From the NCBI GenBank assembly GCA_903851455.1, contig CAINOM010000760.1, positions 1 through 7,344 of the forward strand: DNA of 7,344 bases, written 5' to 3'. The DNA comes from an uncultured Bacteroidota bacterium. GTDB lineage: Bacteria > Bacteroidota > Bacteroidia > Chitinophagales > Chitinophagaceae. Under the pieces are notes generated by a model. The model made no database searches, was not told the origin of the DNA, and worked only from the letters and a program-made list of their open reading frames with translations. The translations under genes and the position numbers were made by a program. Below, piece after piece: positions 1 through 6,639 of this stretch. Every line of letters starts with the position of its first letter. The first letter of the stretch is position 1.

Positions 1-577
1 AGGCGCTGACAACCGTCCCGTTGATAATGAGGTTCTGTACCTGGAACGTGCCGGTTGTGCTTGATGAATTAAAACCGTAGACGCGAAACTTAATTGTTCC
101 GGAAACTGTAACCGATGTACTCCATGTGCCGGTGCTGGTAGTGCCACATGGCCCATTGTTTGGCGCCTGGTTGGCGCCCTGGTCCACCCATGTGGTGCCG
201 CCATCTATGCTGTAAGCCAGCCGAACACTGGCCGGGCCGGAAGATGATCTTCTCAGGTCAACGCTGAAACCTGTCACGGCGAGGTCGTACCCGCTGTTGG
301 CTGTCGCAGTCACTTCAATAGCCGGCAACCCGGAAGAATAGGTAGTAACACCCGTAAAACCCGCCGAAGAAAAGCCGGTGCCACAGGGAGCGCCGGGAGC
401 GGAAGCGCCGTTTACCCGAACCAACGATGTACCCGTAGCATTGGTGGCAACGGAGTTCAATACCCCGGAGGAATTAGTTGTGTATGATAATACCTGGGAG
501 TAAGCCGTGCCAAATGTTACGACAAAAAGAAATACCAGTAAAAAGAAACGCTTTGAAAATGAGCTGTAAAATTTCAT
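1..577 (-). CDS. Secreted Gly/Ser/Thr-rich surface protein, N-terminal part (3' end beyond window)
   Basis: The ATG at 577 opens a frame that runs without a stop to the window edge, giving 192 residues of a longer protein. Seen: a Sec signal peptide (basic FSKR near residues 7-10, hydrophobic residues 11-21, likely cleavage at AYS|Q after residue 27). The mature part is rich in Gly, Ser, Thr and Val and poor in charged residues, as in extracellular beta-sandwich proteins. Residues 123-130 (SIDGGTTW) fit the Asp-box pattern S-x-D-x-G-x-T-W, and residues 178-188 (FQVQNLIINGT) look like a closing beta strand. From family knowledge, Bacteroidota modules of this kind usually begin long proteins with further Ig-like or PKD domains and a C-terminal T9SS signal; that end is not visible here, so export by T9SS is inference. 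A good TAnnTTTG box precedes the gene. Its sampled G+C is clearly higher than that of the T9SS pair at the other end of the window. Function unknown; alternatives include an adhesin or a glycan-active protein. Confidence 0.85.
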   Translation of the reverse strand, partial: MKFYSSFSKRFFLLVFLFVVTFGTAYSQVLSYTTNSSGVLNSVATNATGTSLVRVNGASAPGAPCGTGFSSAGFTGVTTYSSGLPAIEVTATANSGYDLAVTGFSVDLRRSSSGPASVRLAYSIDGGTTWVDQGANQAPNNGPCGTTSTGTWSTSVTVSGTIKFRVYGFNSSSTTGTFQVQNLIINGTVVSA

Positions 578-608
578 GCAAGCCGTAGGTTATGAAGATA
601 AATACCTG

Positions 609-616
609 CAAAGGTA
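609..616 (-). promoter_or_regulatory. Predicted -7 box (TACCTTTG) for the 577-1 gene
   Basis: The minus strand reads TACCTTTG, an exact match to the Bacteroidota -7 consensus TAnnTTTG, 31 bases before the ATG at 577. This would give a short leader of about 25 bases. No clear TTTG -33 element lies at the usual spacing; a TTTG at 643-646 (minus strand) is about 26 bases from the box, somewhat too far. No Shine-Dalgarno-like sequence precedes the ATG, which is normal for this phylum. Confidence 0.6.
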
Positions 617-688
617 CAGGAAGTTGAAATTCAGTTTATTATCAAACTATTACGTTTCGATTACGTACATTTTCTGCTTTCGCTGTCC

Positions 689-3238
689 CTACCACTCGCT
701 GTGGGTCGGATTATTTCGTGAGGTTTGTAAACCGGGCAGAGTAAGGCCGAATCTAATGCCGGAATTGCGCCCCATGTAGCTATCCCATGACTGTACAAAA
801 TCTATACGAAGCACACGGACTAGCTTCCAGCCAATGTTATCTATGCCGATAAAGGCCTCTGTGTAGTAAAAATTCTGGCGGGCGTAGAATGCATTGCCGC
901 CAAACACCAGGTAGTAACGCGCCTGCCGCAGCAGCGGTATCTTATTGCTCAGCAGTCCGTTCAAGTGATATTCTACGTGGGCTTCGCCATATATAGGCTC
1001 TTTGTTACTAAAGTCGTAATACTGCGCCATCTGGAAGCTCTGCATATATGGTGCTGCATAGCCGACGCCCCTATTACCATAAAGATGCATCAGATCTGGT
1101 ATGGCCACATAGTTAGCGTTCAGGAAGCCACCGCAGCCCACATTGTATTTCAACAGTCCAAAAAGCTTTAGTGATACATCATCGTGGATCATAAAGCGCC
1201 ATTTGTCGAAATTGGAAACGCTGTTGCCTATGCCGGGAACCCCCTTGTCGTAGGTAAGGGTTAGTCTGGGCCACGAGCTGCCGTTGGCAACTTTGTAGTC
1301 GGGAAACTGTGTATAGGTAAAACCGGGTTTGTAAGAAACGGAAGCATGCAGTAAAGCAGCGTCATTGACCACCCAGGCTGGTGCTACCGCCTTTAAGTGG
1401 GCCGGCAAATTCGAATCAAATGGCAGATCACCCCACCGTGCAAACACAAAGTCAGTAGAATTTTCAAGCGGTATCCTATGCTGGTAGGATGCTTTTACAA
1501 ACCAGTTTAGCCCATTGCCGTAGTTGCGGCTTACGAAGGCAGAACCCTCGTATCGCTCGTATAACTTCAGGTCGTTCTCCTGGTAAAACAGCGCTGTATA
1601 AGTATTGAACCAGGGCGATACAGAGTTATCGGGATCATACTGAAAAACGTACTTGCCACCCTCTATACCGTACATCCATGACCGGCCACGCCATGCCCTG
1701 TCCCTATCGGTATAGAAGAGCCTTCCGATCGCATTGAAATGGGTGTTGCTAAATCCGTATCGCACAGCAGCATCCCCTTCCAGGTATTTGCCGGTATCAA
1801 CCATGTGCAGCCATTTCAGCTTAGGGGCTATGTTGAAACCCTCTACAATATTGTAATTGATGATGTTGGGCTCTGCAAGCCCCAGCAACAGGCTATTGAT
1901 CGAATAAGTGTTCTTATTTTCTTTAGCGTCATAACTATAGCCGGAAAGAGCGAAGCCGACGGGCTTAAACTTGTTCCGCTTGCGTCGCATAGAATCCAGG
2001 TGTTCGGGGGTGTTGAACCTTTTATTGAGACTGTCCTTCATCACAAAGTCACGCTTTTCATCGTGCTCCAGCGGTATGGGCCGGTTATTCCAGTAAGAGG
2101 TGTCTTTTTTGTTAGCAGTCTTATCGTAGATGCTGATGATCTTATCAGCAAATACAGAATCAGGAATGGGCTCATTTACTTTTTGATTATTATATACCGT
2201 CACCCCGCTTGCAGTGATGTCGAACCCAAGGAGGTTTATGGTAAAATAGATGAGCTGGTTCTTTATGACCCAGTTATCTTTTTCCAGGGGCAGATAGAGC
2301 TGGTCGACCTTCAGCGTATCAACGATATCCATGCCCGACTGCTTTGCCAGGGTCATGTTCAGGCTGTGGATGGCCCACTCATCGTCTACGATATATATGG
2401 TGCCGTTGAAGCACGGTTCATAATTGCGTTTCTGGATAACCTGTATCTTATAGATGGTCTTGCCTTGCTCCACGATCTCGCCCAGCAGCTTGTACTTATA
2501 GTAGTTGAGGGCGTTGTCGCTTATGGGGGAGATAAAGCCACGGGAGTTGTTCCTGAAAACATTTACGTTATTATCGTAAAAGGTGATCACCGATGGAAAT
2601 TGTGAAAAGCCTAATCCGCTGTTGTTACCGCTCTCGTGCACCGAATGGATCACTGTCTTCTTCCTGTCGCCATCGGAATAGTAGTCAGCTTCTTCTTCTG
2701 TCAGGTACAGTACTCCTTTACCTACGCTATCTATGGCATCGGTCTCGTCCTTCACCTTCTGCCCCATGAACTTCTCCGGCATCTTCCGCGAGCGGGCTAC
2801 GCCTTTCAGGTAAATAGAGGTTTGAAAAGATTGTACCTGGTCGAGGTGGAATTTTCTTTTTTTAATAGCATTACGAATGATCGCATAAGCAGGATCTTCA
2901 GCAGATGCATGCACTACTACCTCCTTCATATCCACACTTTCATCCTTTAAAACGAAAACGTGTGTAACAGACTCATCGCCGGTGATGGTGAGATTAAAAG
3001 TTGCTTGCTTATACCCGATATACTGACATATGACTTTATAAAGACCGGGAGCAACCGGCAACTCAAAGTCACCCTTACCGTTGGCGCTTACGCCTACCGT
3101 TGTGCCCTGCACATAAATAGTAGCATACGGCAGCGGTTCGCCTTTTTCGTCGGTAACCTTTCCTTTGAGCACACCTGCCAGACCATAGTATGGGAGCGAA
3201 ATGACGATAAGTAGAATAAGTAGTTTCAGTTTGGTCAT
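689..3238 (-). CDS. CarboxypepD_reg-like / DUF5686 outer-membrane protein
   Basis: Predicted outer-membrane protein of 849 aa and unknown function. Seen: a signal peptide (MTKLKLL then a hydrophobic run, likely cleavage near GLAG at residues 19-22); a CarboxypepD_reg-like beta-sandwich at about 22-110 (GKVTDEKGEPLPYATI, then the typical IGYK turn); the DUF5686 hallmark EDPAYAIIRNAIKKR at 114-128; a WNNRPIPLEHDE segment near 383-394; NIVEGFNI at 463-470; then a long aromatic-rich stretch to the end with alternating strand character, consistent with a C-terminal beta-barrel. Known of the family: the N-terminal domain is shared with SusC-like receptors, and family length is around 800-850 aa, so this copy looks complete. 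A barrel related to the BamA/TamA type is inference. The start at 3238 is preferred over an ATG at 3274 because it places the signal peptide at the N-terminus, whereas the longer form adds 12 residues (MRCSFSSGLVPV) ahead of it. Stop TAG. The kinase gene ends 79 bases upstream. Confidence 0.93.
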   Translation of the reverse strand: MTKLKLLILLIVISLPYYGLAGVLKGKVTDEKGEPLPYATIYVQGTTVGVSANGKGDFELPVAPGLYKVICQYIGYKQATFNLTITGDESVTHVFVLKDESVDMKEVVVHASAEDPAYAIIRNAIKKRKFHLDQVQSFQTSIYLKGVARSRKMPEKFMGQKVKDETDAIDSVGKGVLYLTEEEADYYSDGDRKKTVIHSVHESGNNSGLGFSQFPSVITFYDNNVNVFRNNSRGFISPISDNALNYYKYKLLGEIVEQGKTIYKIQVIQKRNYEPCFNGTIYIVDDEWAIHSLNMTLAKQSGMDIVDTLKVDQLYLPLEKDNWVIKNQLIYFTINLLGFDITASGVTVYNNQKVNEPIPDSVFADKIISIYDKTANKKDTSYWNNRPIPLEHDEKRDFVMKDSLNKRFNTPEHLDSMRRKRNKFKPVGFALSGYSYDAKENKNTYSINSLLLGLAEPNIINYNIVEGFNIAPKLKWLHMVDTGKYLEGDAAVRYGFSNTHFNAIGRLFYTDRDRAWRGRSWMYGIEGGKYVFQYDPDNSVSPWFNTYTALFYQENDLKLYERYEGSAFVSRNYGNGLNWFVKASYQHRIPLENSTDFVFARWGDLPFDSNLPAHLKAVAPAWVVNDAALLHASVSYKPGFTYTQFPDYKVANGSSWPRLTLTYDKGVPGIGNSVSNFDKWRFMIHDDVSLKLFGLLKYNVGCGGFLNANYVAIPDLMHLYGNRGVGYAAPYMQSFQMAQYYDFSNKEPIYGEAHVEYHLNGLLSNKIPLLRQARYYLVFGGNAFYARQNFYYTEAFIGIDNIGWKLVRVLRIDFVQSWDSYMGRNSGIRFGLTLPGLQTSRNNPTHSEW

Positions 3239-3258
3239 AACAGGTACAAGGCCGGAGC

Positions 3259-3266
3259 TAAAACTA
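3259..3266 (-). promoter_or_regulatory. Possible weak -7 box (TAGTTTTA) for the DUF5686 gene
   Basis: The minus strand reads TAGTTTTA, matching seven of eight positions of TAnnTTTG, 20 bases before the ATG at 3238. A TTTG lies 16 bases further upstream, a little closer than the usual -33 spacing. If real, it would separate this gene from the kinase upstream. The match is imperfect in an AT-rich spacer, so chance is a real alternative. Confidence 0.25.
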
Positions 3267-3283
3267 CATCGCACGGAGACAAC

Positions 3284-3298
3284 AAAATGTTACATTTT
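3284..3298. repeat. Perfect AT-rich inverted repeat between the kinase and DUF5686 genes
   Basis: AAAATGT (3284-3290) and ACATTTT (3292-3298) are perfect inverted arms around a single central base. The repeat starts 20 bases beyond the kinase stop codon and about 46 bases before the DUF5686 start. With a one-base centre, a few inner pairs would have to open to form a hairpin, and there is no T-run after it in the minus-strand reading, so it is a poor intrinsic terminator for the kinase. A protein-binding palindrome is the other possibility. Confidence 0.35.
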
Positions 3299-3317
3299 TT
3301 ATAAAAATATACTCAGC

Positions 3318-3962
3318 CTACTTCTTACTAAAGAGGCCGTGAAGCTGTGCGTCTATTTTGCGCACCACATCAGCAAGGTCTTCTTCTTTGTCGGCGAAGT
3401 TGCAGTTATCTACATCTATTACTAAAAGCGGGCCATCAGTGTACTTATCGATCCACTTATTGTAAAAACCGTTCAGGCGCTTCAAATAGTCGAGACGTAT
3501 ATTTTCTTCATATTCCCTGCCACGCTTCTGTATCTGGTCCACGAGGGTCGGCAGAGAAGCTTTGAGATAGATCATCAGGTCCGGGGCTTGTATCAATGGC
3601 TTGAGATGCTCGAAGAATGACGCATAATTTTCAAAGTCGCGCTTGGTCATCAGGCCCATGTCGAAGAGGTTGGGCGCAAAAATGTAGGCATCTTCGTATA
3701 TGGTGCGATCCTGGATCACAGTGTCTTTACCATTCCTTATGTCTGTAAGGTTTTTGATACGGTGGTTGAGGAAGTATATCTGCAGATTGAAAGACCAGCG
3801 GGGCATATCCTCATAAAAATCTACGAGGTATGGGTTATGTTCTATGTCCTCAAAATGTGGTTCCCATTTATAATGCTTGGCAAGCATACCGGTTAAGGTG
3901 GTTTTCCCTGAGCCAATATTGCCGGCTATAGCTATGTGTTTGGTAATGGACTTTGGAGGCAT
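3318..3962 (-). CDS. Deoxynucleoside kinase (dNK family; likely a purine deoxynucleoside kinase)
   Basis: Cytosolic salvage enzyme that transfers the ATP gamma-phosphate to the 5'-OH of a deoxynucleoside. Seen in its 214 aa: P-loop GNIGSGKT at 14-21; FEDIEHNPYL at 37-46, matching the conserved acidic substrate-binding segment and NPYL; W56 and Q61 in RWSFNLQIYFLNHR, where the family has its base-contacting Gln; DRTIYED at 85-91, the DRS/ERS-like motif; and a lid-like KRGREYE at 146-152 with Arg residues for phosphate binding. Length is normal for bacterial dNKs of about 200-220 aa. Related Bacteroidota enzymes have, from memory, been characterised as deoxyadenosine kinases, but specificity for dA, dG or dC cannot be read safely from sequence, so no symbol is given. 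The ATG at 3962 is the only sensible start, 12 codons before the first strand residues. The trpS stop lies 66 bases upstream, and the spacer carries its own promoter-like box, so co-transcription with trpS is uncertain. Confidence 0.95.
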   Translation of the reverse strand: MPPKSITKHIAIAGNIGSGKTTLTGMLAKHYKWEPHFEDIEHNPYLVDFYEDMPRWSFNLQIYFLNHRIKNLTDIRNGKDTVIQDRTIYEDAYIFAPNLFDMGLMTKRDFENYASFFEHLKPLIQAPDLMIYLKASLPTLVDQIQKRGREYEENIRLDYLKRLNGFYNKWIDKYTDGPLLVIDVDNCNFADKEEDLADVVRKIDAQLHGLFSKK

Positions 3963-3967
3963 GTATT

Positions 3968-4002
3968 AAAAGTAAAAAGTAAAAATTCAAAAATCAAAAG
4001 TA
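3968..4002. repeat. Five-unit 7-base tandem repeat before the kinase gene
   Basis: The plus strand from 3968 to 4002 divides without gaps into five 7-base units. Units 1, 2 and 5 are AAAAGTA, unit 3 is AAAATTC and unit 4 is AAAAATC. On the coding strand the common unit reads TACTTTT, which is most of the Bacteroidota -7 consensus. The array fills most of the 66-base spacer between trpS and the kinase gene and ends 6 bases from the kinase ATG. Confidence 0.7.
3995..4002 (-). promoter_or_regulatory. Predicted -7 box (TACTTTTG) for the deoxynucleoside kinase gene
   Basis: The minus strand reads TACTTTTG, an exact match to TAnnTTTG, 32 bases before the kinase ATG. It predicts a leader of roughly 25 bases. 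It is formed by the outermost unit of the 7-base array plus one flanking base. No clear -33 TTTG is visible at normal spacing upstream. In such AT-rich DNA a chance match is more likely than at the trpS box. Confidence 0.4.
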
Positions 4003-4028
4003 ATGTAAGATAAATAAACGGTTTGAGG

Positions 4029-5027
4029 TTAATAATAATTTATACCGATCCTTTTCCTGGCACCGTCAATGGTTTGCGAGGCACTGGCACGTGCCTTTTC
4101 GGCTCCTTCTTTGAGTATCTTTCTCAGCAAGGTTTCATCCTGCTGCAGTGAGGCAGCACGCTCGCGTATCGGGCGCACAAAGGCCGCCATATCTTCAGCA
4201 AGCTGCTTCTTCATATCACCATAGCGGATGTTGCAATTGTTGAATGCATTGCGGAAGCTATCTGTCACCTCCTGCTTAGAAGTTATCTGCATCAGCAGGA
4301 AAAGATTCTGAATATAATCGGGCATAACTGAATTAGGCTCGGTAGGGCCAGCATCTGTTTTTGCTTTCATTATCTTCTTCCGTATGGTGTCATCATCGTC
4401 GCTTAGGTAGATGGTGGCGTTCACATTCTCGCTTTTGCTCATCTTCCCTACCCCATCGAGGCTCATGATCTTTACAGTGTCCTGGTTGAACCGGAATACC
4501 TGTGGCTCCGGGAAAAACTCTCCGTAGCGGGTATTGAAGCGATGTGCGAAATTACGCGCCATCTCCAGGTGCTGCTCCTGGTCTTTGCCTACCGGCACCT
4601 TTACAGCGCGATGAATGAGTATATCCGCTGCCATAAGCACGGGATAAGTAAGAAGCCCTGCATTTACATTGTCTGGCTGGCTGCGCACTTTTTCTTTGAA
4701 TGTAGGCACCTTTTCCAACTCTCCAACATAGGCCATCATGTTGAGCATCAGGTATAGCTCGGGTATCTCCGGCACATCGCTTTGGGCGTACAGGGCTACT
4801 TTTTCGGGATCAAGGCCGCTGGCTATGTTTTCTGCTACTACGCGAAATACATTTTGCTTGAGGTCCTTGGGGTCTGGATGAGTGGTAAGGGAATGGTAGT
4901 CGGCGACAAAGAAGTAGCAATCATGCCCTTCCTGCATTTTCACATAGTTCTGTATAGCGCCAAAATAATTACCGAGGTGCAGATGCCCCGTGGAGCGGAT
5001 GCCGCTCACTACTATCTCCTTACTCAT
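4029..5027 (-). CDS. trpS: Tryptophanyl-tRNA synthetase
   Basis: Cytosolic class Ic aminoacyl-tRNA synthetase that activates tryptophan with ATP and charges tRNA-Trp. Seen in its 332 aa: the N-terminal VSGIRSTGHLHLGNY (7-21) with HIGH-type motif GHLHLGNY at 14-21; VADYHSLTT at 41-49; VGKDQEQHLE at 146-155, the conserved GxDQxxH segment; and GKMSKSE at 194-200, the KMSKS loop. The C-terminal part (about 235-332) is helical and carries the expected anticodon-binding region. Length matches typical bacterial TrpRS of about 330 aa, and all signature motifs are intact. The start at 5027 (MSKEIVV) is chosen over an in-frame ATG at 5057: the upstream extension (MQVLSHYLCG) resembles no TrpRS N-terminus, and the promoter box at 5032-5039 would fall inside that longer gene. 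Stop TAA. The kinase gene follows 66 bases downstream. No attenuator or T-box is seen. Confidence 0.98.
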   Translation of the reverse strand: MSKEIVVSGIRSTGHLHLGNYFGAIQNYVKMQEGHDCYFFVADYHSLTTHPDPKDLKQNVFRVVAENIASGLDPEKVALYAQSDVPEIPELYLMLNMMAYVGELEKVPTFKEKVRSQPDNVNAGLLTYPVLMAADILIHRAVKVPVGKDQEQHLEMARNFAHRFNTRYGEFFPEPQVFRFNQDTVKIMSLDGVGKMSKSENVNATIYLSDDDDTIRKKIMKAKTDAGPTEPNSVMPDYIQNLFLLMQITSKQEVTDSFRNAFNNCNIRYGDMKKQLAEDMAAFVRPIRERAASLQQDETLLRKILKEGAEKARASASQTIDGARKRIGINYY

Positions 5028-5031
5028 GCCG

Positions 5032-5039
5032 CAAAGATA
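5032..5039 (-). promoter_or_regulatory. Predicted -7 box (TATCTTTG) directly before trpS
   Basis: The minus strand reads TATCTTTG, exactly TAnnTTTG, followed by only four bases (CGGC) before the trpS ATG at 5027. With the usual distance from this box to the transcription start, the mRNA would begin at or within a few bases of the start codon, meaning a leaderless or nearly leaderless transcript. A TTG about 15 bases upstream of the box is a weak -33 candidate at short spacing. Confidence 0.6.
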
Positions 5040-5079
5040 ATGGGATAATACTTGCAACGGAAATAAGAAACAACAAGGA

Positions 5080-5093
5080 TTTTACCAGTAAAA
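5080..5093. repeat. Short inverted repeat after the T9SS protein gene
   Basis: TTTTAC (5080-5085) and GTAAAA (5088-5093) are perfect inverted arms around two bases, just past the TAG stop of the gene ending at 5098. The only short stem in this 70-base spacer, it is AT-rich and has no clean T-run behind it in the minus-strand direction. It may contribute to transcript termination, but the support is weak. Confidence 0.25.
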
Positions 5094-5097
5094 GGCA

Positions 5098-6627
5098 CTA
5101 CTGCTTGACAAATTTCCGGACAACAGTATCGTTGATCTTAACGAGATAAACACCAGGCGGAAGATCTGCAACGTTTACCTCTACGTTCTCACTATTGTAC
5201 ATCCCATTTGATACTATCTGTCCGAGGAGATCAGTGATGGTGACGTTATTTATTCGATTTGATGAGGAAATCGTAAGGGAGGTGGTTGCGGGATTGGGAT
5301 AGATGTCATAATGAATCACTGGAACCTGAGTATTAGGGACACCCGATGGGGTTGGCGCGACATAAGTGCCACATGACTGTCCAGACTTTTCAACATAAAT
5401 TAAAGTCGTCTGATAAACGATATCATTGCCAACATCGTACAAATAATCATTAACCTCGCCAAACCCGGTCTTGAATGTTTTTTGCAGCCCTGAACTTTCG
5501 AAAAAAAGATCCTCCCATTGGTTGCCAACTATTTCACTCTGAAAAAGTTCATATAGTGGGCTTTTGATGCAATAACTTGTATCCTCAGGAAAGTAATAAC
5601 GAAAAGTGATTTCCTTGTACTCCTCGGGCATTAGTGTCGTGTCAATTAACGCGGTATTGTAAAAAGTCAAAGAAGAGTTTACCGGAATAATATCATAGGT
5701 GTTATGCGGCGTCGAATAATAATAAGCCAGCGGATTATAGTGTTGGCTTGCGTTCCAACCGGAGCAGGTATAAGACACGCTATCTGCGAAAAATGTCTTT
5801 GTAGCAAAAGAGTCCAAGTAATACTGATAGGGATTACTACTCTCAACAGGAGCAGATCCGCAGGGTAGACATAATGCTGGTTCATAAACACTATATTCGA
5901 AAATATCCCCTGGGCTTCGATCATTCAGTTGGATGATACTCGGATCGATAAAATCCGTTAGGGAAAAGATCGAGTTTGATTTTTTTGGCCAATAGTTAAC
6001 GATCGCATCTAAATAATAATCGAGCCCCTGCTGGAACGGAGTATCCGGCGCATGATAAGGAAATGTATAAAGATCAAATATCTTTACAAATCCATTGTTC
6101 TTGCTCAGGATGATGTCAAAATCATTAAGTGAGTCAGTAACGTTGATACCAGCACTGTTATATGAGAGAATGTGGATCCGCTTTATTGAGTCAAGCATAC
6201 CGGAAACAGTCATTGTATCTACTGAATGAACACTGGCGGTATAGTAGTGAGATGTTGTATCATTATAAAATATCCAGGTATCTCCCGGATGGGCTTGTGT
6301 GTTGATAACAACGGTGTCGCCCCAAAGGTTATCAAATAAAAACGTTCCGTCATCTTTCTGAACCACCCGCTTCCCTAACCAACTGCCACCAGTCGAATCT
6401 AACAGAGCCAGTCCGCCGGGCATATACCCATAACGACCGCGTGGTGTATGGTATGGATAATAAATAAGATCACTGCCACTGGTTCGCACAGAGTCTATCC
6501 GGATGCCACGGAGATAACCGTTGGCATTTGTGAAATAGTGCTTTACTCCGCTTTGCAGGCATTGATAGTTTTGTCCAAAGCAGGCGTAGCCGGAGATCAC
6601 AAATAATAGAAATAGATACCTTTTCAT
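5098..6627 (-). CDS. T9SS type A sorting-domain protein, complete (509 aa)
   Basis: Predicted to cross the inner membrane by Sec and the outer membrane by the type IX secretion system. Seen: signal peptide MKRYLFLLFVISGYACFG with likely cleavage before Q19; C-terminal type A sorting domain at about 440-509 with IYPNP (442-446), ITDLLGQIV, LPPGVYLVKI and the ending RKFVKQ. The body has no recognised catalytic motif. It contains ILSKNNGFVKIFDLYTFPY (173-191), a pattern I recall from uncharacterised Bacteroidota secreted proteins, and two PGD-started segments near 114-160 and 239-292 that may be a duplicated module. Cysteines at 253 and 256 (CLPC) and at 288, 353 and 419 could form disulfides outside the cell. 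The upstream gene encodes a paralogue and ends 12 bases before this ATG, so the two are probably co-transcribed. Sampled G+C is lower than in trpS. Function unknown. Surface anchoring through A-LPS after C-terminal cleavage is what is known for type A domains, not shown here. Confidence 0.93.
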   Translation of the reverse strand: MKRYLFLLFVISGYACFGQNYQCLQSGVKHYFTNANGYLRGIRIDSVRTSGSDLIYYPYHTPRGRYGYMPGGLALLDSTGGSWLGKRVVQKDDGTFLFDNLWGDTVVINTQAHPGDTWIFYNDTTSHYYTASVHSVDTMTVSGMLDSIKRIHILSYNSAGINVTDSLNDFDIILSKNNGFVKIFDLYTFPYHAPDTPFQQGLDYYLDAIVNYWPKKSNSIFSLTDFIDPSIIQLNDRSPGDIFEYSVYEPALCLPCGSAPVESSNPYQYYLDSFATKTFFADSVSYTCSGWNASQHYNPLAYYYSTPHNTYDIIPVNSSLTFYNTALIDTTLMPEEYKEITFRYYFPEDTSYCIKSPLYELFQSEIVGNQWEDLFFESSGLQKTFKTGFGEVNDYLYDVGNDIVYQTTLIYVEKSGQSCGTYVAPTPSGVPNTQVPVIHYDIYPNPATTSLTISSSNRINNVTITDLLGQIVSNGMYNSENVEVNVADLPPGVYLVKINDTVVRKFVKQ

Positions 6628-6639
6628 AGGTCTGTGGAT

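Noticed and set aside
651..667. TACGT/ACGTA stem as a terminator for the DUF5686 gene
   Set aside because: The stem is only five pairs with a seven-base loop and no T-run follows it on the minus strand. Such short stems are expected by chance.
576..779. 67-codon plus-strand frame spanning the spacer between the low-end gene and the DUF5686 gene
   Set aside because: It overlaps the predicted promoter of the minus-strand gene starting at 577 and runs antisense into the DUF5686 3' end. The protein has no recognisable features.
1739..2605. 288-codon open frame on the plus strand inside the DUF5686 gene
   Set aside because: It lies wholly antisense to a gene with clear family hallmarks, its translation resembles no known family, and it has no promoter-like box or signal. 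It is best explained as a shadow of the real coding strand.
3963..4028. The trpS-kinase spacer as a CRISPR fragment or small RNA gene
   Set aside because: The repeat unit is only 7 bases with no spacers between units, and there is no GC-containing stem or terminator.
6580..6582. Cysteine 16 (GYAC) of the 509-aa protein as a lipoprotein acylation site
   Set aside because: The lipobox lacks Leu or another aliphatic residue at -3, and the T9SS domain implies a signal peptidase I substrate. Cleavage before Q19 fits better.
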